Origin: Trichocoleus desertorum ATA4-8-CV12
Lineage (GTDB): Bacteria > Cyanobacteriota > Cyanobacteriia > FACHB-46
Length of the DNA: 53,234 nt
Reading direction: 5' to 3'
Assembly (NCBI GenBank): GCA_019358975.1
Contig: JAHHIL010000040.1
Coordinates: forward strand, 1-53,234
A program made the translations under genes and the position numbers. The notes beneath the pieces were generated by a model. The model searched no databases and was not told the origin of the DNA. It was given only the letters and a program-made list of their open reading frames with translations. Below are positions 1-9,100 of the stretch, piece by piece; position 1 is the first letter of the stretch, and each line of letters begins with the position of its first letter.

Positions 1-96
1 ATCAAATTGCTGGCTGAGGAATTAGAATCCTATCTCCCCTTCTGGCAACGGTCTGAAACTTTACCCAAATGGGATATCACCATTCTTCCTGCTTGA
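1..96 (+). CDS. C-terminal end of an unidentified protein (cut by window edge)
   Basis: Frame 1 is open from base 1 to a TGA at 94-96 and gives 31 residues ending in KWDITILPA. The fragment is too short to assign to a family, and I do not recognise it. It points towards the aminotransferase gene, so the two are convergent. That suggests the NRPS operon ends at base 147 and that this gene belongs to another transcription unit. It could also be a chance open frame, since only 96 bases are visible. Confidence 0.4.
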   Translation: MKLLAEELESYLPFWQRSETLPKWDITILPA

Positions 97-127
97 CAGG
101 GGTGTTATTTATTTGCAACCCCCTAAA

Positions 128-145
128 CATGATTAAAAAATCATG
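128..145. terminator. Possible bidirectional hairpin between convergent genes
   Basis: CATGATT (128-134) and AATCATG (139-145) form a perfect 7-bp stem around an AAAA loop, between the convergent ends of the fragment at 1-96 and the aminotransferase. The stem is AT-rich and there is no strong U tract beyond it, so terminator function is only suggested by its position. The rest of 97-146 shows nothing else. Confidence 0.3.
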
Positions 146-146
146 A

Positions 147-1607
147 CTAGCCTAGGAAGCCCCCTTGGTATAAAGCATGGACACTATTTTCGACAGCCCT
201 TAAAAGGCGATCGCTATCAGCATCGGTATGAGCTGTTGAAAGAATGCCGCTACCATCGGGGAATAGCAGAATCCCTTGATCTTGCAGATGATAGGACAAG
301 AGAATCATGGTGATCGAAGCTGCCGACTGCTTAGAAGTTTCGGTCGTAGCATCATCACTGGCAGGGCCGAAGAGAGAACCAAAATTCACCATTTGAATCG
401 GGATACCCACCTGAGTAAAGTATTGGTTGAGGCGATCGCTCAATTGTTGGGTTTGCTGATTGAGTTGTTGTTGCAGGGAATCTCCCTCAGCTTTGAGGTG
501 TTGCAAAATTGCTTTAGCTGCTGTCATCACTAAAGGATGTTTACAGTAGGTGCCCGCAAAATAAGTAGTTTCAACTTGGGGAGCGGAGTCATCGCCATAC
601 TGCCATTGCCCACCGTCAATTTTATCTAGGTATTTCGCACTTCCAGCAATCACACCGATGGGCATACCGCCGCCGATGATTTTGCCATAGGTGGCGATGT
701 CAGCCCGCACGCCAAACCAAGCTTGTGCCCCACCCGGATGAATCCGGAAACCAGTCAGCATTTCGTCAAAGATCAGGGCAATTCCTTGGTCTTGGGTCAG
801 TCGGCGGAGCTGTTGCAAGAAAGCTTGTGGTTGGAGATCTAAACGCCGTTTCTGCACAGGTTCGACTAAAACTGCTGCTAGCTGATCGGCATGCGCTTGG
901 ATGATTTCCAGCGATCGCGGATCTCCGTATTTCAACACCAAGACATCTTGGGCGATCGCAGCGGGAACACCGGGGAAGCGGGGAACTGCCTGCCCTGTTT
1001 GCTCCGTAACAGTCGGGTCTCTTTTTACCAAGGTGCCATCAAAATGACCGTGATAAGACCCGGCAAATAAAACAATTTTCTGGCGTTTGGTCGCGGCGCG
1101 GGCCAGTCGGATCGCAGTCATGACCGCTTCGGTGCCTGTATTGCTAAAGGCGACTCGCTCCATCCCAGTGAAATCGCTGATTAAAGTAGCGACTTCTCCA
1201 ACCAGATCAGATTGCAGCCCTAACGCCATACCTTGCTGCAAGCGTTCGATCAGCGCCTGCTGCACCACTGGGGGATTGTGCCCCAAGAGATGCACCCCAA
1301 ACCCCATGAGGAAATCGACATATTCGTTGCCATCGGCATCCCAGGCTCTAGAGCCAGCCGCGCGATCGCCCACAATCGGGTACACCAGTTCTTTCAGCAA
1401 CGGCTCGAACCCAGCCCCGACCCGCGCATCTGCTAAAACCGAGCGATAGGTTTGGGCGAGCTGTTTGGAGGTTTGGTGCCGCTGATCGTATTGGGTAATA
1501 AAGTTCTCCAGATAGGCTTGCTGACGAGCATTTAAGCCTGCCTGAGCAGCGCGGGCAGCCAAGACAGAAGAGAACTCAGAGATGGGTTTAGCGAGAGGAG
1601 TTTGCAT
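147..1607 (-). CDS. Class III PLP-dependent aminotransferase (glutamate-1-semialdehyde mutase-like) of the NRPS cluster
   Basis: A 486-residue fold-type I aminotransferase. The PLP-binding TGTEA lies at 157-161, the ring-N Asp in FDEM (D281), and the Schiff-base Lys in ATYGKIIGGGMPIG (K309). It carries about 80 extra N-terminal residues compared with housekeeping GSA aminomutase. Its start overlaps the 3' end of the upstream NRPS by 20 bp, so the two are probably translated together. That NRPS ends in a thioester reductase domain, which releases an aldehyde. Aminotransferases of this class beside reductase-terminated NRPSs can aminate the released aldehyde (MxcL in myxochelin B biosynthesis), and I infer that role here. 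A transamination of a beta-keto intermediate, as by the McyE-type domain, is less likely because the PKS module has its own ketoreductase. Family is secure; substrate is inferred. Confidence 0.85.
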   Translation of the reverse strand: MQTPLAKPISEFSSVLAARAAQAGLNARQQAYLENFITQYDQRHQTSKQLAQTYRSVLADARVGAGFEPLLKELVYPIVGDRAAGSRAWDADGNEYVDFLMGFGVHLLGHNPPVVQQALIERLQQGMALGLQSDLVGEVATLISDFTGMERVAFSNTGTEAVMTAIRLARAATKRQKIVLFAGSYHGHFDGTLVKRDPTVTEQTGQAVPRFPGVPAAIAQDVLVLKYGDPRSLEIIQAHADQLAAVLVEPVQKRRLDLQPQAFLQQLRRLTQDQGIALIFDEMLTGFRIHPGGAQAWFGVRADIATYGKIIGGGMPIGVIAGSAKYLDKIDGGQWQYGDDSAPQVETTYFAGTYCKHPLVMTAAKAILQHLKAEGDSLQQQLNQQTQQLSDRLNQYFTQVGIPIQMVNFGSLFGPASDDATTETSKQSAASITMILLSYHLQDQGILLFPDGSGILSTAHTDADSDRLLRAVENSVHALYQGGFLG

Positions 1608-4600
1608 GGGCTGGTGCGGGTACGGGTGGAGTTAAGTGGCCGTTTTGAATCAAGTAGGCAAAGTAGGTGTCGAGGAGCGAGTCGGAAATAGACGGGCAGT
1701 GAATCGAAGTGCCTGCTAATCCTGCTAAGGTGTTGCGGCAGTCAAACTCCAGCGTGGCTGTACTAGAGGCAGCTTCCTTGGCAGGGGGGAACATGGGAAT
1801 CAGCGGATAGAGTGGATGATCTGGCTGGTGTTGGGCAATCTCTAGCAGTTGCGATCGCCACTCGCTGTAAGGTAATCGTTGCAAGGGATAGCCGAGAGAT
1901 CGAATTTTGTGGATCAACTGCTCGGCAGATAAGGGATGGGGAGTCACTAAATGAAAGGCTTGCCCTAGGGCTGTCGGTTGCAGTGATAGATGCACGATCG
2001 CTTGACTGACATAATCTACAGGGATAAAGTCAATGGGCATCTCTCCTTCGGGTGCACTACCAAGCTGGACACAACCAATGATTAATTGATAGAGAAAGTC
2101 GTTGGCGTTGAAGACTCCGGTTTGACTATCTCCAGAGATACGTCCGGGACGATAGATGGCCACTGGTAAACCGCGATCGCGAGCATTCATCACCTGCCGT
2201 TCTGCCACCCACTTGGTTTGTACATAACCATTATGTGGCAATGTTTCCAGACTAGGGATATCTTGCTCCCAAATTGTCTGTACTCCACCCTTCTCGGTAG
2301 GTGCAAAGACACTACTGGTAGAAATTAGGTGGACAGGTTTGGTGTGATGCTGACAGGCCAAGCGCAGCACTGTTTCTGTCCCCACAACATTGGCATCTCT
2401 GAGGCTGGCATAGGGTAGGGCATGATGCACCCAGGCTCCATTGTGATAAATGGCATCCAGTGTTTCAGCCAGGAATTGCCACTGAACAGCAGACAGCCCT
2501 AAATCAGGTTGCGCTAAGTCCCCAGGAATCGCCACAATGCGATCGCGCCATTCCTCTTGCCAGATTTTGTAGGTTTGCAGCGATCGCTGTAATCTTTGCT
2601 GAGCAGCTGATTCATCCTCTGCCCGCACCAAGCAATAGAGAGTTGCCTCAGTTTGCCGTAACAATTCGGCCAGAAGGAAGGCACCCAGAAATCCGGTCGC
2701 TCCGGTTAGTAGCAAATGCTTAGGAGCAATAGGTTGAAAGGGAGAGCTGGGTTGAATATCCGCAGGCAGTACCGTATCCGCCATCAGATCAGGAGACGAA
2801 TCGCTAGAGCATGGCTCAGCTTGATCGGGATGTAGTTGCCGATCAACTAAGGTCGCTAAGTCGGCGATCGTCGGGGAGGCAAACAACTGCCGAAGCGATA
2901 GATCAACGGCAAAGCTAGTTTGCATGCGGGAAAGCAGTTGCGTTGTGAGGAGCGAGTGACCTCCTAGCTCAAAGAAATTGTCGTGAATGCCGATTGAAGC
3001 TACATTGAGCAGTTCGCTCCAGATCTGCGCCAACTCAATTTCGGTTGGGGTTGTGGGTGGGGCGATCGCTGTTGATTCGAGGATATTGAAGTCAGGTGAG
3101 GGGAGCGCTTTGCGATCGATCTTGCCGTTGGGTGTGAGCGGCAAGGCATCCAAAATCACAAATGCCGCCGGAATCATGTAAGCGGGTAGCCGCTGCCCCA
3201 GGTAATCGCGCCAGACTTGCTGGAGGGATGTTGGTGTGCGATCGCTATCTCCCTCCTTAGAATGAGGCACAATGTAAGCCACGAGACGCGCTTGATCGGG
3301 TTGATCGGTTCGCGCCACCACAATCACCTCTTGCACTGTTGGGTGTTGGCTGAGGAGTGACTCAATTTCACCCAATTCAATCCGAAAGCCGCGAATTTTG
3401 ACCTGATGATCAATCCGTCCCAGGAATTCAATATTGCCATCAGAACGGTAACGAGCGAGATCTCCGGTTTGGTAGAGGCGATCAGATATCCCTGCTTTAA
3501 TTCCCCCTAGCATTGAGGGGTTAGGGAGGCTGGCCTCAGTATCTCGAAACGGATTAGGGATAAATTTTTCCTGGGTTAACTCAGGACGATTCAAATAGCC
3601 CCGTGCCAGCCCCGCACCACCCAGGTACAGTTCGCCGGGGACACCGATGGGAACGGGACGGAGATAAGCGTCTAGGAGATAAACCTGAGTCCGGGCGATC
3701 GCTCGTCCAATGGAGGGAGTGCTCCAATCCCCACGCTGCATCAGTGCCACGGTGGAATAGGTAGTGTCTTCCGATGGGCCATACAGGTTAAAGACTCGCT
3801 CGATCGTGGGTTGCTGGTAGAGCTGCTGCACTAAGGCGGGTTGCAGTGGTTCACCAGCGAGGTTGACGGTGCGAACGGAAACTGGAAGCGGGCCAGGTAA
3901 GAGTGCGGCGATCGCGGAGGGCACGGTATTGACCAGCGTCACTTGAGAGGCCGCAGGGATGGTGGGTAGGTGCAAGGCATTCTCTGCCAAAATCACCCGA
4001 CCGCCCCAGCTGAGAGGTACAAAGATCTCAAAAACTGACAAATCAAAGCAAATGGAAGTCGCAGCCAGAACTCCGGCTAACTCTGCTTCGGTGAAGACGG
4101 TTTTTGCCCATTCTACGAACACGACAGGGCTAGAATGCTGAATTGCCACCCCTTTGGGCACGCCTGTAGAGCCAGAGGTGTAAATCACATAAGCTAAGTT
4201 CTCGGCTGTGACGGCACTTTCAGGGTTCTTATCGGGTAGTTGGTTGATATGCTCCCAGTCGGTGTCTAGGGCAACCCGGTGGCAGGTCGGCACTGTGGGG
4301 ATGCGCTGACCCTCCATCTGTTCCTGGGTAATTAATACCGCCACCTGAGCATCTGACAGCATGAACAAAAGGCGTTCTTCTGGATAATTGGGGTCAAGCG
4401 GCACATACGCACCCCCAGCTTTGAGGATCGCCAGGAGACTGATGATCAGATGGGGCGATCGCGGCAGGCAAACCCCCACCAGAACTTCCGGGCCAACACC
4501 AAGAGATTGCAGATAGTGAGCCAGTTGGTTCGCTTTTTGATTCAGCTCACGATAAGTAAGCTGCTGATCTTCATGAACCAGAGCGATCGCGTCAGGAGTC

Positions 4601-6144
4601 CGTTCTACCTGATCTGTAAAGAGATGATGCAGGCAAAGGGTTGAGCTTACTTCTGCTGGGTTTTCTACAGCAACTTTTGCCCCCCTAGCCCCCCTTTCTG
4701 GTATGCCCGCCAGGGCTATATACTGGGGGGGACAAGAGCCAACGTCTCCCAAGGTGTAATCATCTGCGGGCGGCTCTAAATTATTCCACTCGATTAGAAG
4801 CTGGTTTTGTTCAGCGAGGGTAAGGAGAGAGAGATCTTTCAGGCGAGTTTGAGGCTGATGAATAAAATGTTCCAGAACTGTTTGCAGATGGCCGAGAAGA
4901 CGGGCGATCGCGGCATCCGTGAACTGCTGGGCATTGTAAGTAACCTGGAGCAGCAGTTCCTCACCCGGAATCGCGGTGATCGTCAGGGGATAGTTGGTCT
5001 GCTCGAAGGTGCTGATCCGCTCGATCGTGAGATCTGTGGCAGGCGATCGCACCGTGGTATCGATCGGATAGTTCTCGAATACCAAGATGCTATTGAACAA
5101 AGGTAACGTCGCAGGGATTTCGCTCCAGCGCTGAATCTGCACTAGGGAGCTATATTCATACTCCTGCCGTTCCATCTGTTGAGCTTGAAGCTGTTGTAGC
5201 CAGGGAATTAGCTTTGCCTCTGCTGGCATTTGCACCCGCAAAGGTAGTGTGTTGATAAATAGCCCCACCATTGATTCCACCCCGGGCAAGGTGGGCGGAC
5301 GACCTGCAACCACAGTCCCGAAGACCACATCCGATTCCCCACTATAGCAACTGAGCGCCAAAGCCCAGGCTGCTTGCACCAATGTATTAAGCGTCAATCG
5401 TTGCTGTTGGGCAAAGGTTTTGAGAGCTTGGGTGGTAGCAACTGAAAGGTAAATTTGCTGCTCACCGCGATCGCCTTTTGGGTTGGTGTTTTGTGGTTGC
5501 TCTAAATTAACCGCTGTGGGTGCTGTGAAGCCCTGAAGATATTGCCGCCAGAAGGGTTCAGCACTTAAAGGATTTTGCTGCTGGAGCCAGAGAATGTAAT
5601 CGCGATAAGGACGAGGTGGTTCTAATCTAAGGAATTGTTGCTGCGATAAAGCCTGATAATCCGCCAGAATCTCTTTAAACAACAGCGCCGTAGACCAGCC
5701 ATCCAATAAAAGGTGATGGTGGCTCCAGACAAAGTAATGAGATGTTTCCGCAGTTTGAATTAGTGTGCAGCGCATCAGGGGCGCTTGGGGCAAAACAAAA
5801 CCGCGATCGCGATCCTCTTTCAAGAAAGCCCGCAGTTTCTCCTCCTGATCAGCAGCAGAGACCTGTCGCCAATCTTGCTCTTCCCAAGGTAGCTCCACCT
5901 GTCGATACACCACCTGATAGGGTTGCTCCAAGGCTTCCCAGCAAAAGGCAGTGCGGAGAATCGAGTGGCGATCGCACAATCGCTGCCAAGCCTGTTGGAA
6001 CGCAGATTGATGGAGCGGCCCATTTAACTGCCAGCAAAACTGCTCAAAATAAACCCCCGATTCAGGCGCATGGAGCGTGTGAAAGAGCAATCCCTGCTGA
6101 GTGGGCGAAAGTTCGTAAATGTCTTCGATATTTTCCATCTGCAT
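1588..6144 (-). CDS. NRPS terminal module, C-A-T-R (predicted Ala, reductive release)
   Basis: 1518 residues. C domain about 9-450 with HHLLLDG (143-149); it starts with ELSPTQQGLLFH, the type usually found after epimerase modules (DCL). A domain about 505-1015, TSGSTG at 656-661; the specificity positions read D701 L702 F705 N739 N761 A763 L787 T795 Y796 K1008, a code I recall for Ala. T domain with Ser1064 in GGHS. Thioester reductase about 1143-1510 with TGATGFLG (1147-1154) and the SDR pair Y1307/K1311 (YVQTK). There is no thioesterase, so the chain should leave as an aldehyde or alcohol. Start and upstream stop share one base (TAATG), indicating translational coupling. Two stretches, about 460-500 (C-A linker) and 869-885 (before YQTGD), are encoded by palindromic repeats rather than by normal NRPS sequence. 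Confidence 0.93.
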   Translation of the reverse strand: MQMENIEDIYELSPTQQGLLFHTLHAPESGVYFEQFCWQLNGPLHQSAFQQAWQRLCDRHSILRTAFCWEALEQPYQVVYRQVELPWEEQDWRQVSAADQEEKLRAFLKEDRDRGFVLPQAPLMRCTLIQTAETSHYFVWSHHHLLLDGWSTALLFKEILADYQALSQQQFLRLEPPRPYRDYILWLQQQNPLSAEPFWRQYLQGFTAPTAVNLEQPQNTNPKGDRGEQQIYLSVATTQALKTFAQQQRLTLNTLVQAAWALALSCYSGESDVVFGTVVAGRPPTLPGVESMVGLFINTLPLRVQMPAEAKLIPWLQQLQAQQMERQEYEYSSLVQIQRWSEIPATLPLFNSILVFENYPIDTTVRSPATDLTIERISTFEQTNYPLTITAIPGEELLLQVTYNAQQFTDAAIARLLGHLQTVLEHFIHQPQTRLKDLSLLTLAEQNQLLIEWNNLEPPADDYTLGDVGSCPPQYIALAGIPERGARGAKVAVENPAEVSSTLCLHHLFTDQVERTPDAIALVHEDQQLTYRELNQKANQLAHYLQSLGVGPEVLVGVCLPRSPHLIISLLAILKAGGAYVPLDPNYPEERLLFMLSDAQVAVLITQEQMEGQRIPTVPTCHRVALDTDWEHINQLPDKNPESAVTAENLAYVIYTSGSTGVPKGVAIQHSSPVVFVEWAKTVFTEAELAGVLAATSICFDLSVFEIFVPLSWGGRVILAENALHLPTIPAASQVTLVNTVPSAIAALLPGPLPVSVRTVNLAGEPLQPALVQQLYQQPTIERVFNLYGPSEDTTYSTVALMQRGDWSTPSIGRAIARTQVYLLDAYLRPVPIGVPGELYLGGAGLARGYLNRPELTQEKFIPNPFRDTEASLPNPSMLGGIKAGISDRLYQTGDLARYRSDGNIEFLGRIDHQVKIRGFRIELGEIESLLSQHPTVQEVIVVARTDQPDQARLVAYIVPHSKEGDSDRTPTSLQQVWRDYLGQRLPAYMIPAAFVILDALPLTPNGKIDRKALPSPDFNILESTAIAPPTTPTEIELAQIWSELLNVASIGIHDNFFELGGHSLLTTQLLSRMQTSFAVDLSLRQLFASPTIADLATLVDRQLHPDQAEPCSSDSSPDLMADTVLPADIQPSSPFQPIAPKHLLLTGATGFLGAFLLAELLRQTEATLYCLVRAEDESAAQQRLQRSLQTYKIWQEEWRDRIVAIPGDLAQPDLGLSAVQWQFLAETLDAIYHNGAWVHHALPYASLRDANVVGTETVLRLACQHHTKPVHLISTSSVFAPTEKGGVQTIWEQDIPSLETLPHNGYVQTKWVAERQVMNARDRGLPVAIYRPGRISGDSQTGVFNANDFLYQLIIGCVQLGSAPEGEMPIDFIPVDYVSQAIVHLSLQPTALGQAFHLVTPHPLSAEQLIHKIRSLGYPLQRLPYSEWRSQLLEIAQHQPDHPLYPLIPMFPPAKEAASSTATLEFDCRNTLAGLAGTSIHCPSISDSLLDTYFAYLIQNGHLTPPVPAPAHANSSR
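3503..3529. repeat. Degenerate family B palindrome inside an A domain
   Basis: A C-rich/G-rich imperfect palindrome (CCCCCTAG ... TTAGGGAGG) that resembles the other family B copies (CCCCCA-4-TGGGGG type) but is more decayed. It encodes the extra residues SLPNPSMLGGIKA between FIPNPF and YQTGD, the same loop that carries a repeat in the other six A domains. Confidence 0.5.
4680..4731. repeat. Family A palindromic repeat in the C-A linker
   Basis: About 52 bp with outer arms CCCCCC/GGGGGG and an inner pair GCCC/GGGC. On the coding strand it is read in frame as PPQYIALAGIPERGARGA, a peptide that recurs almost unchanged in three other genes of this cluster. It lies in the linker between C and A, where an insertion would be tolerated. 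Confidence 0.8.
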
Positions 6145-9100
6145 TAGCGTTTCTTCCCGGATTGCAGTTGAGCTATGAGTTTCTGAAGGTCGGAGGCGCT
6201 GAGGTTGGCGGCAGAGAAGCTGGGAGTTGGTTGCGTTTGTGGCTCCAGGGAGAGGAGCGATCGCAAGTTTGCCTGAAATTGCTGCGTGAGAGATTCAATC
6301 GTTTTGGGTTGGTGAATCGCGTTACTAAACGTCCAATGCACTCGCAGTTGTCCATCTGCAATGATGCTGTTGATTTCTAACAGGTGCGATCGCTCTCCCT
6401 GTGGGCTACGTGAGGCACCACTAGACTCCTGGGCTGGACGGAAGAGAGAGGCGGTGTTAAACGTTGCGTCCGTTTGCCCCAAATAGTTGAAGCAAACTTG
6501 AGGAGGGGAAACGGCTTGCAGCTCTGATGCTTGGCTGAGATACCGGAGAATGCCATAGCCAATGCCGTTGTTAGGCACCTGCCGCAATTGCGTTTGGATC
6601 GATTTGAGCAGACTCAGAGCATTTTGTGATTTGTAGTGTAGTAAGCGGGGGAAGATTGCCGTAAACCAACCAACGGTGCGAGAGAGAGAAAGCTCCTCAA
6701 ACAGTTCTTCTCGTCCGTGTCCTTCCAGATCAAGCCAAAGAGCAGATTGTCCTGTCCAATTAGTCAAGGTTTGCGTCAGGGCAGTCAGCAAAACTTCCTG
6801 AATTTGAACTTGGTGTTTAGTTGGGAGATCTCGCAACAGGGTTTGAGTTTCGTCCGGTGTGAGCGTCACGGTAACGGTTTGCGATCGCCCCACCGTATTC
6901 TCTCCACTCGGATCATCGACAGGGAGAGATAGATCATCCTGCTGTGCCTGTTGGGCTTGGTTGAGCCAGAATGCTTGCTCTTGTTGCAACGTCTGCGATC
7001 GCGCGTAGGTTTGCAGCGCTTCACCCCACTGCTGGAAGGAGGTCGTTTTGGCGGGTAGCTGAATTGGTTGTTGCCGCTGGAGTTGAGCGTAAGCCGTCTG
7101 GAAGTCTTCTAGCAAAATCCGCCAGGAAACCCCATCAATCAGCAAGTGATGCACGACGATCAGCAAGCGACTGGGCTGATTCGCGCCTAATTGGAATAGT
7201 GCTGCCCGCATTAAGGGAGCTTGCTCTAACTTCAGTTGAGCTTGCAGTTCGGAGGCGATCGCGGTGATCTTTTCTGACTGCACCGTCTCCGATTCACCCG
7301 ATAGATCCACCACGGTTACAGGTGCGAGAATCTCTTGATCGGCATGGGTGGCTGTCCAACCGTTTTCAGCTTGGATAAATTGCGATCGCAAGACATCATG
7401 ATGCTGCATCAAATGCGTCACGATCTGCTGGAGAGTTTCTGGTGTCAGAGGTTGCTGAACTTCCAACAGCAGCGATTGATTCCAGTGGTGTGACTCGGCC
7501 ATGTTTTGGGCAAAGAACCAGTGCTGAATCGGAGTCAGCGGTAATGTACCTGTCACGCTCCCCTGCTCGGCTGTAATAGCAGTGGCGGGAACGGCGATCG
7601 CGGCAAGTTTGGCGATCGTTTGATGCTCAAAGACCTGCTTCGGCGTAATTTTTAGCCCCGCTTGATTCGCCCTAGCTGTCATCTGAATGCTGAGGATAGA
7701 ATCGCCGCCCAATTCAAAGAAGTTCTCATGGATGCCGACTTGCTCTAAGCGCAGCAATTGTGCCCAAATCTCGGCTAACTGAGCTTCAGCAGGGGTTGTC
7801 GGTGCAACGAACTGCGCCTGACGATTTTGCGTTTGAGCTTCGGGATCGGGTAAGGCGCGGCGATCGACTTTGCCATTCGCGGTGAGAGGGAAGGCCGCAA
7901 TGGATATACAAATCGCAGGCACCATATACTCTGGCAACCGCGCTTGGAGATGCGATCGCAGGATCTCAGAATCTAATGTTTTAGAAGATTCCGGAACCAC
8001 ATAGGCGACTAGGCGTTGCTGACCCGATGAATTGGTGTGAACTAGGGCGATCGCATCTTGTACATCGGGATGCTGCCGCAACACAGTCTCGATCTCACCC
8101 AGCTCAATCCGGAAGCCTTTGAGCTTGACTTGGTGATCCGTCCGCCCCAAGTATTCCAGTGTTCCATCAGGACGATAGCGAGCGAGATCTCCAGTTTTGT
8201 AGAGACGAGCCGATTCCTCTGCTTTCATTCCCCCCAACATATAGCCCTGGCGGGCATACCAGAAAGGGGGGCTAGGTTCGGAACTCTTTGCAAGCCCCCT
8301 AAATCCCCCAATTCTGGGGGACTTTGAGAATGGATTCGTGACAAATCTTTCGTTCGTTAATTCAGGACGATTCAAATATCCTCGCGCCAGTCCCGCACCA
8401 CCAATGAACAGTTCCCCAACCACACCGATCGCAACGGGTTGCAGGTATTCATCTAGGACATAAAGCTGCGTATTGGCAATGGGGCGACCAATCGGCACTG
8501 ATCCTACTTCTGGATCATCTGTGGCAATGGTGTAAACGCAGCAACCCACGACGGTTTCAGTGGGGCCATACTCATTCACTAGTAAGGTATCGGGAGCTGC
8601 CTTGCGCCAAAAACTGAGTGACTCCGACGTGAGATTCTCGCCCCCAATGATGAACCGCCGGGTGCATCCTCTGACTTGCTCAGGAGTCAATTGCTGGCTC
8701 AACACGCTGAGGTGAGCGGGGGTAATCTTGACCAAGCTGAGGTTTTTTCGCCGCGCTAAAGCGTCCCGCAACGTTTCCAGGCTCGGATCATCGGGTAGTA
8801 GCTCGACACTCCGCCCTACCAGCAAGGGAGACCACAAGCTAGTCACGGTCAAGTCAAACGCCAGAGAGGAATGAACCAGGCTGCCTTCGCCTGCTGCGAC
8901 TTCGTAAGCCTGAATTGCCCAGTTGAGATAGTTGGTCAACCCCCGATGGTGAATCAGCGTCCCCTTGGGTTGCCCGGTCGAGCCAGAGGTGTAAATCACA
9001 TAGGCTAAATGGTCAGGATCGGTGATGGGGTCGAGGTTATCGGTGGGGGATGTAGCAACGGTTTGCCAATTGTGATCGAGGCAAAAGATGGGAGTTTGGG

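Noticed and set aside
147-1607. Housekeeping glutamate-1-semialdehyde aminomutase (hemL)
   Set aside because: Long N-terminal extension, different motifs around the active site, and overlap with an NRPS gene point to a secondary-metabolism aminotransferase.
4680-4731. Sequencing or assembly error as source of the odd peptide inserts
   Set aside because: The same DNA recurs at several sites, always keeping the frame, and also in intergenic gaps; errors would break frames.
5742-6380. 212-residue open frame on the plus strand across the junction of two NRPS genes
   Set aside because: It is antisense to the C-domain start and epimerase end of two clear NRPS genes, has no recognisable family features, and reflects GC-skewed codon shadows.
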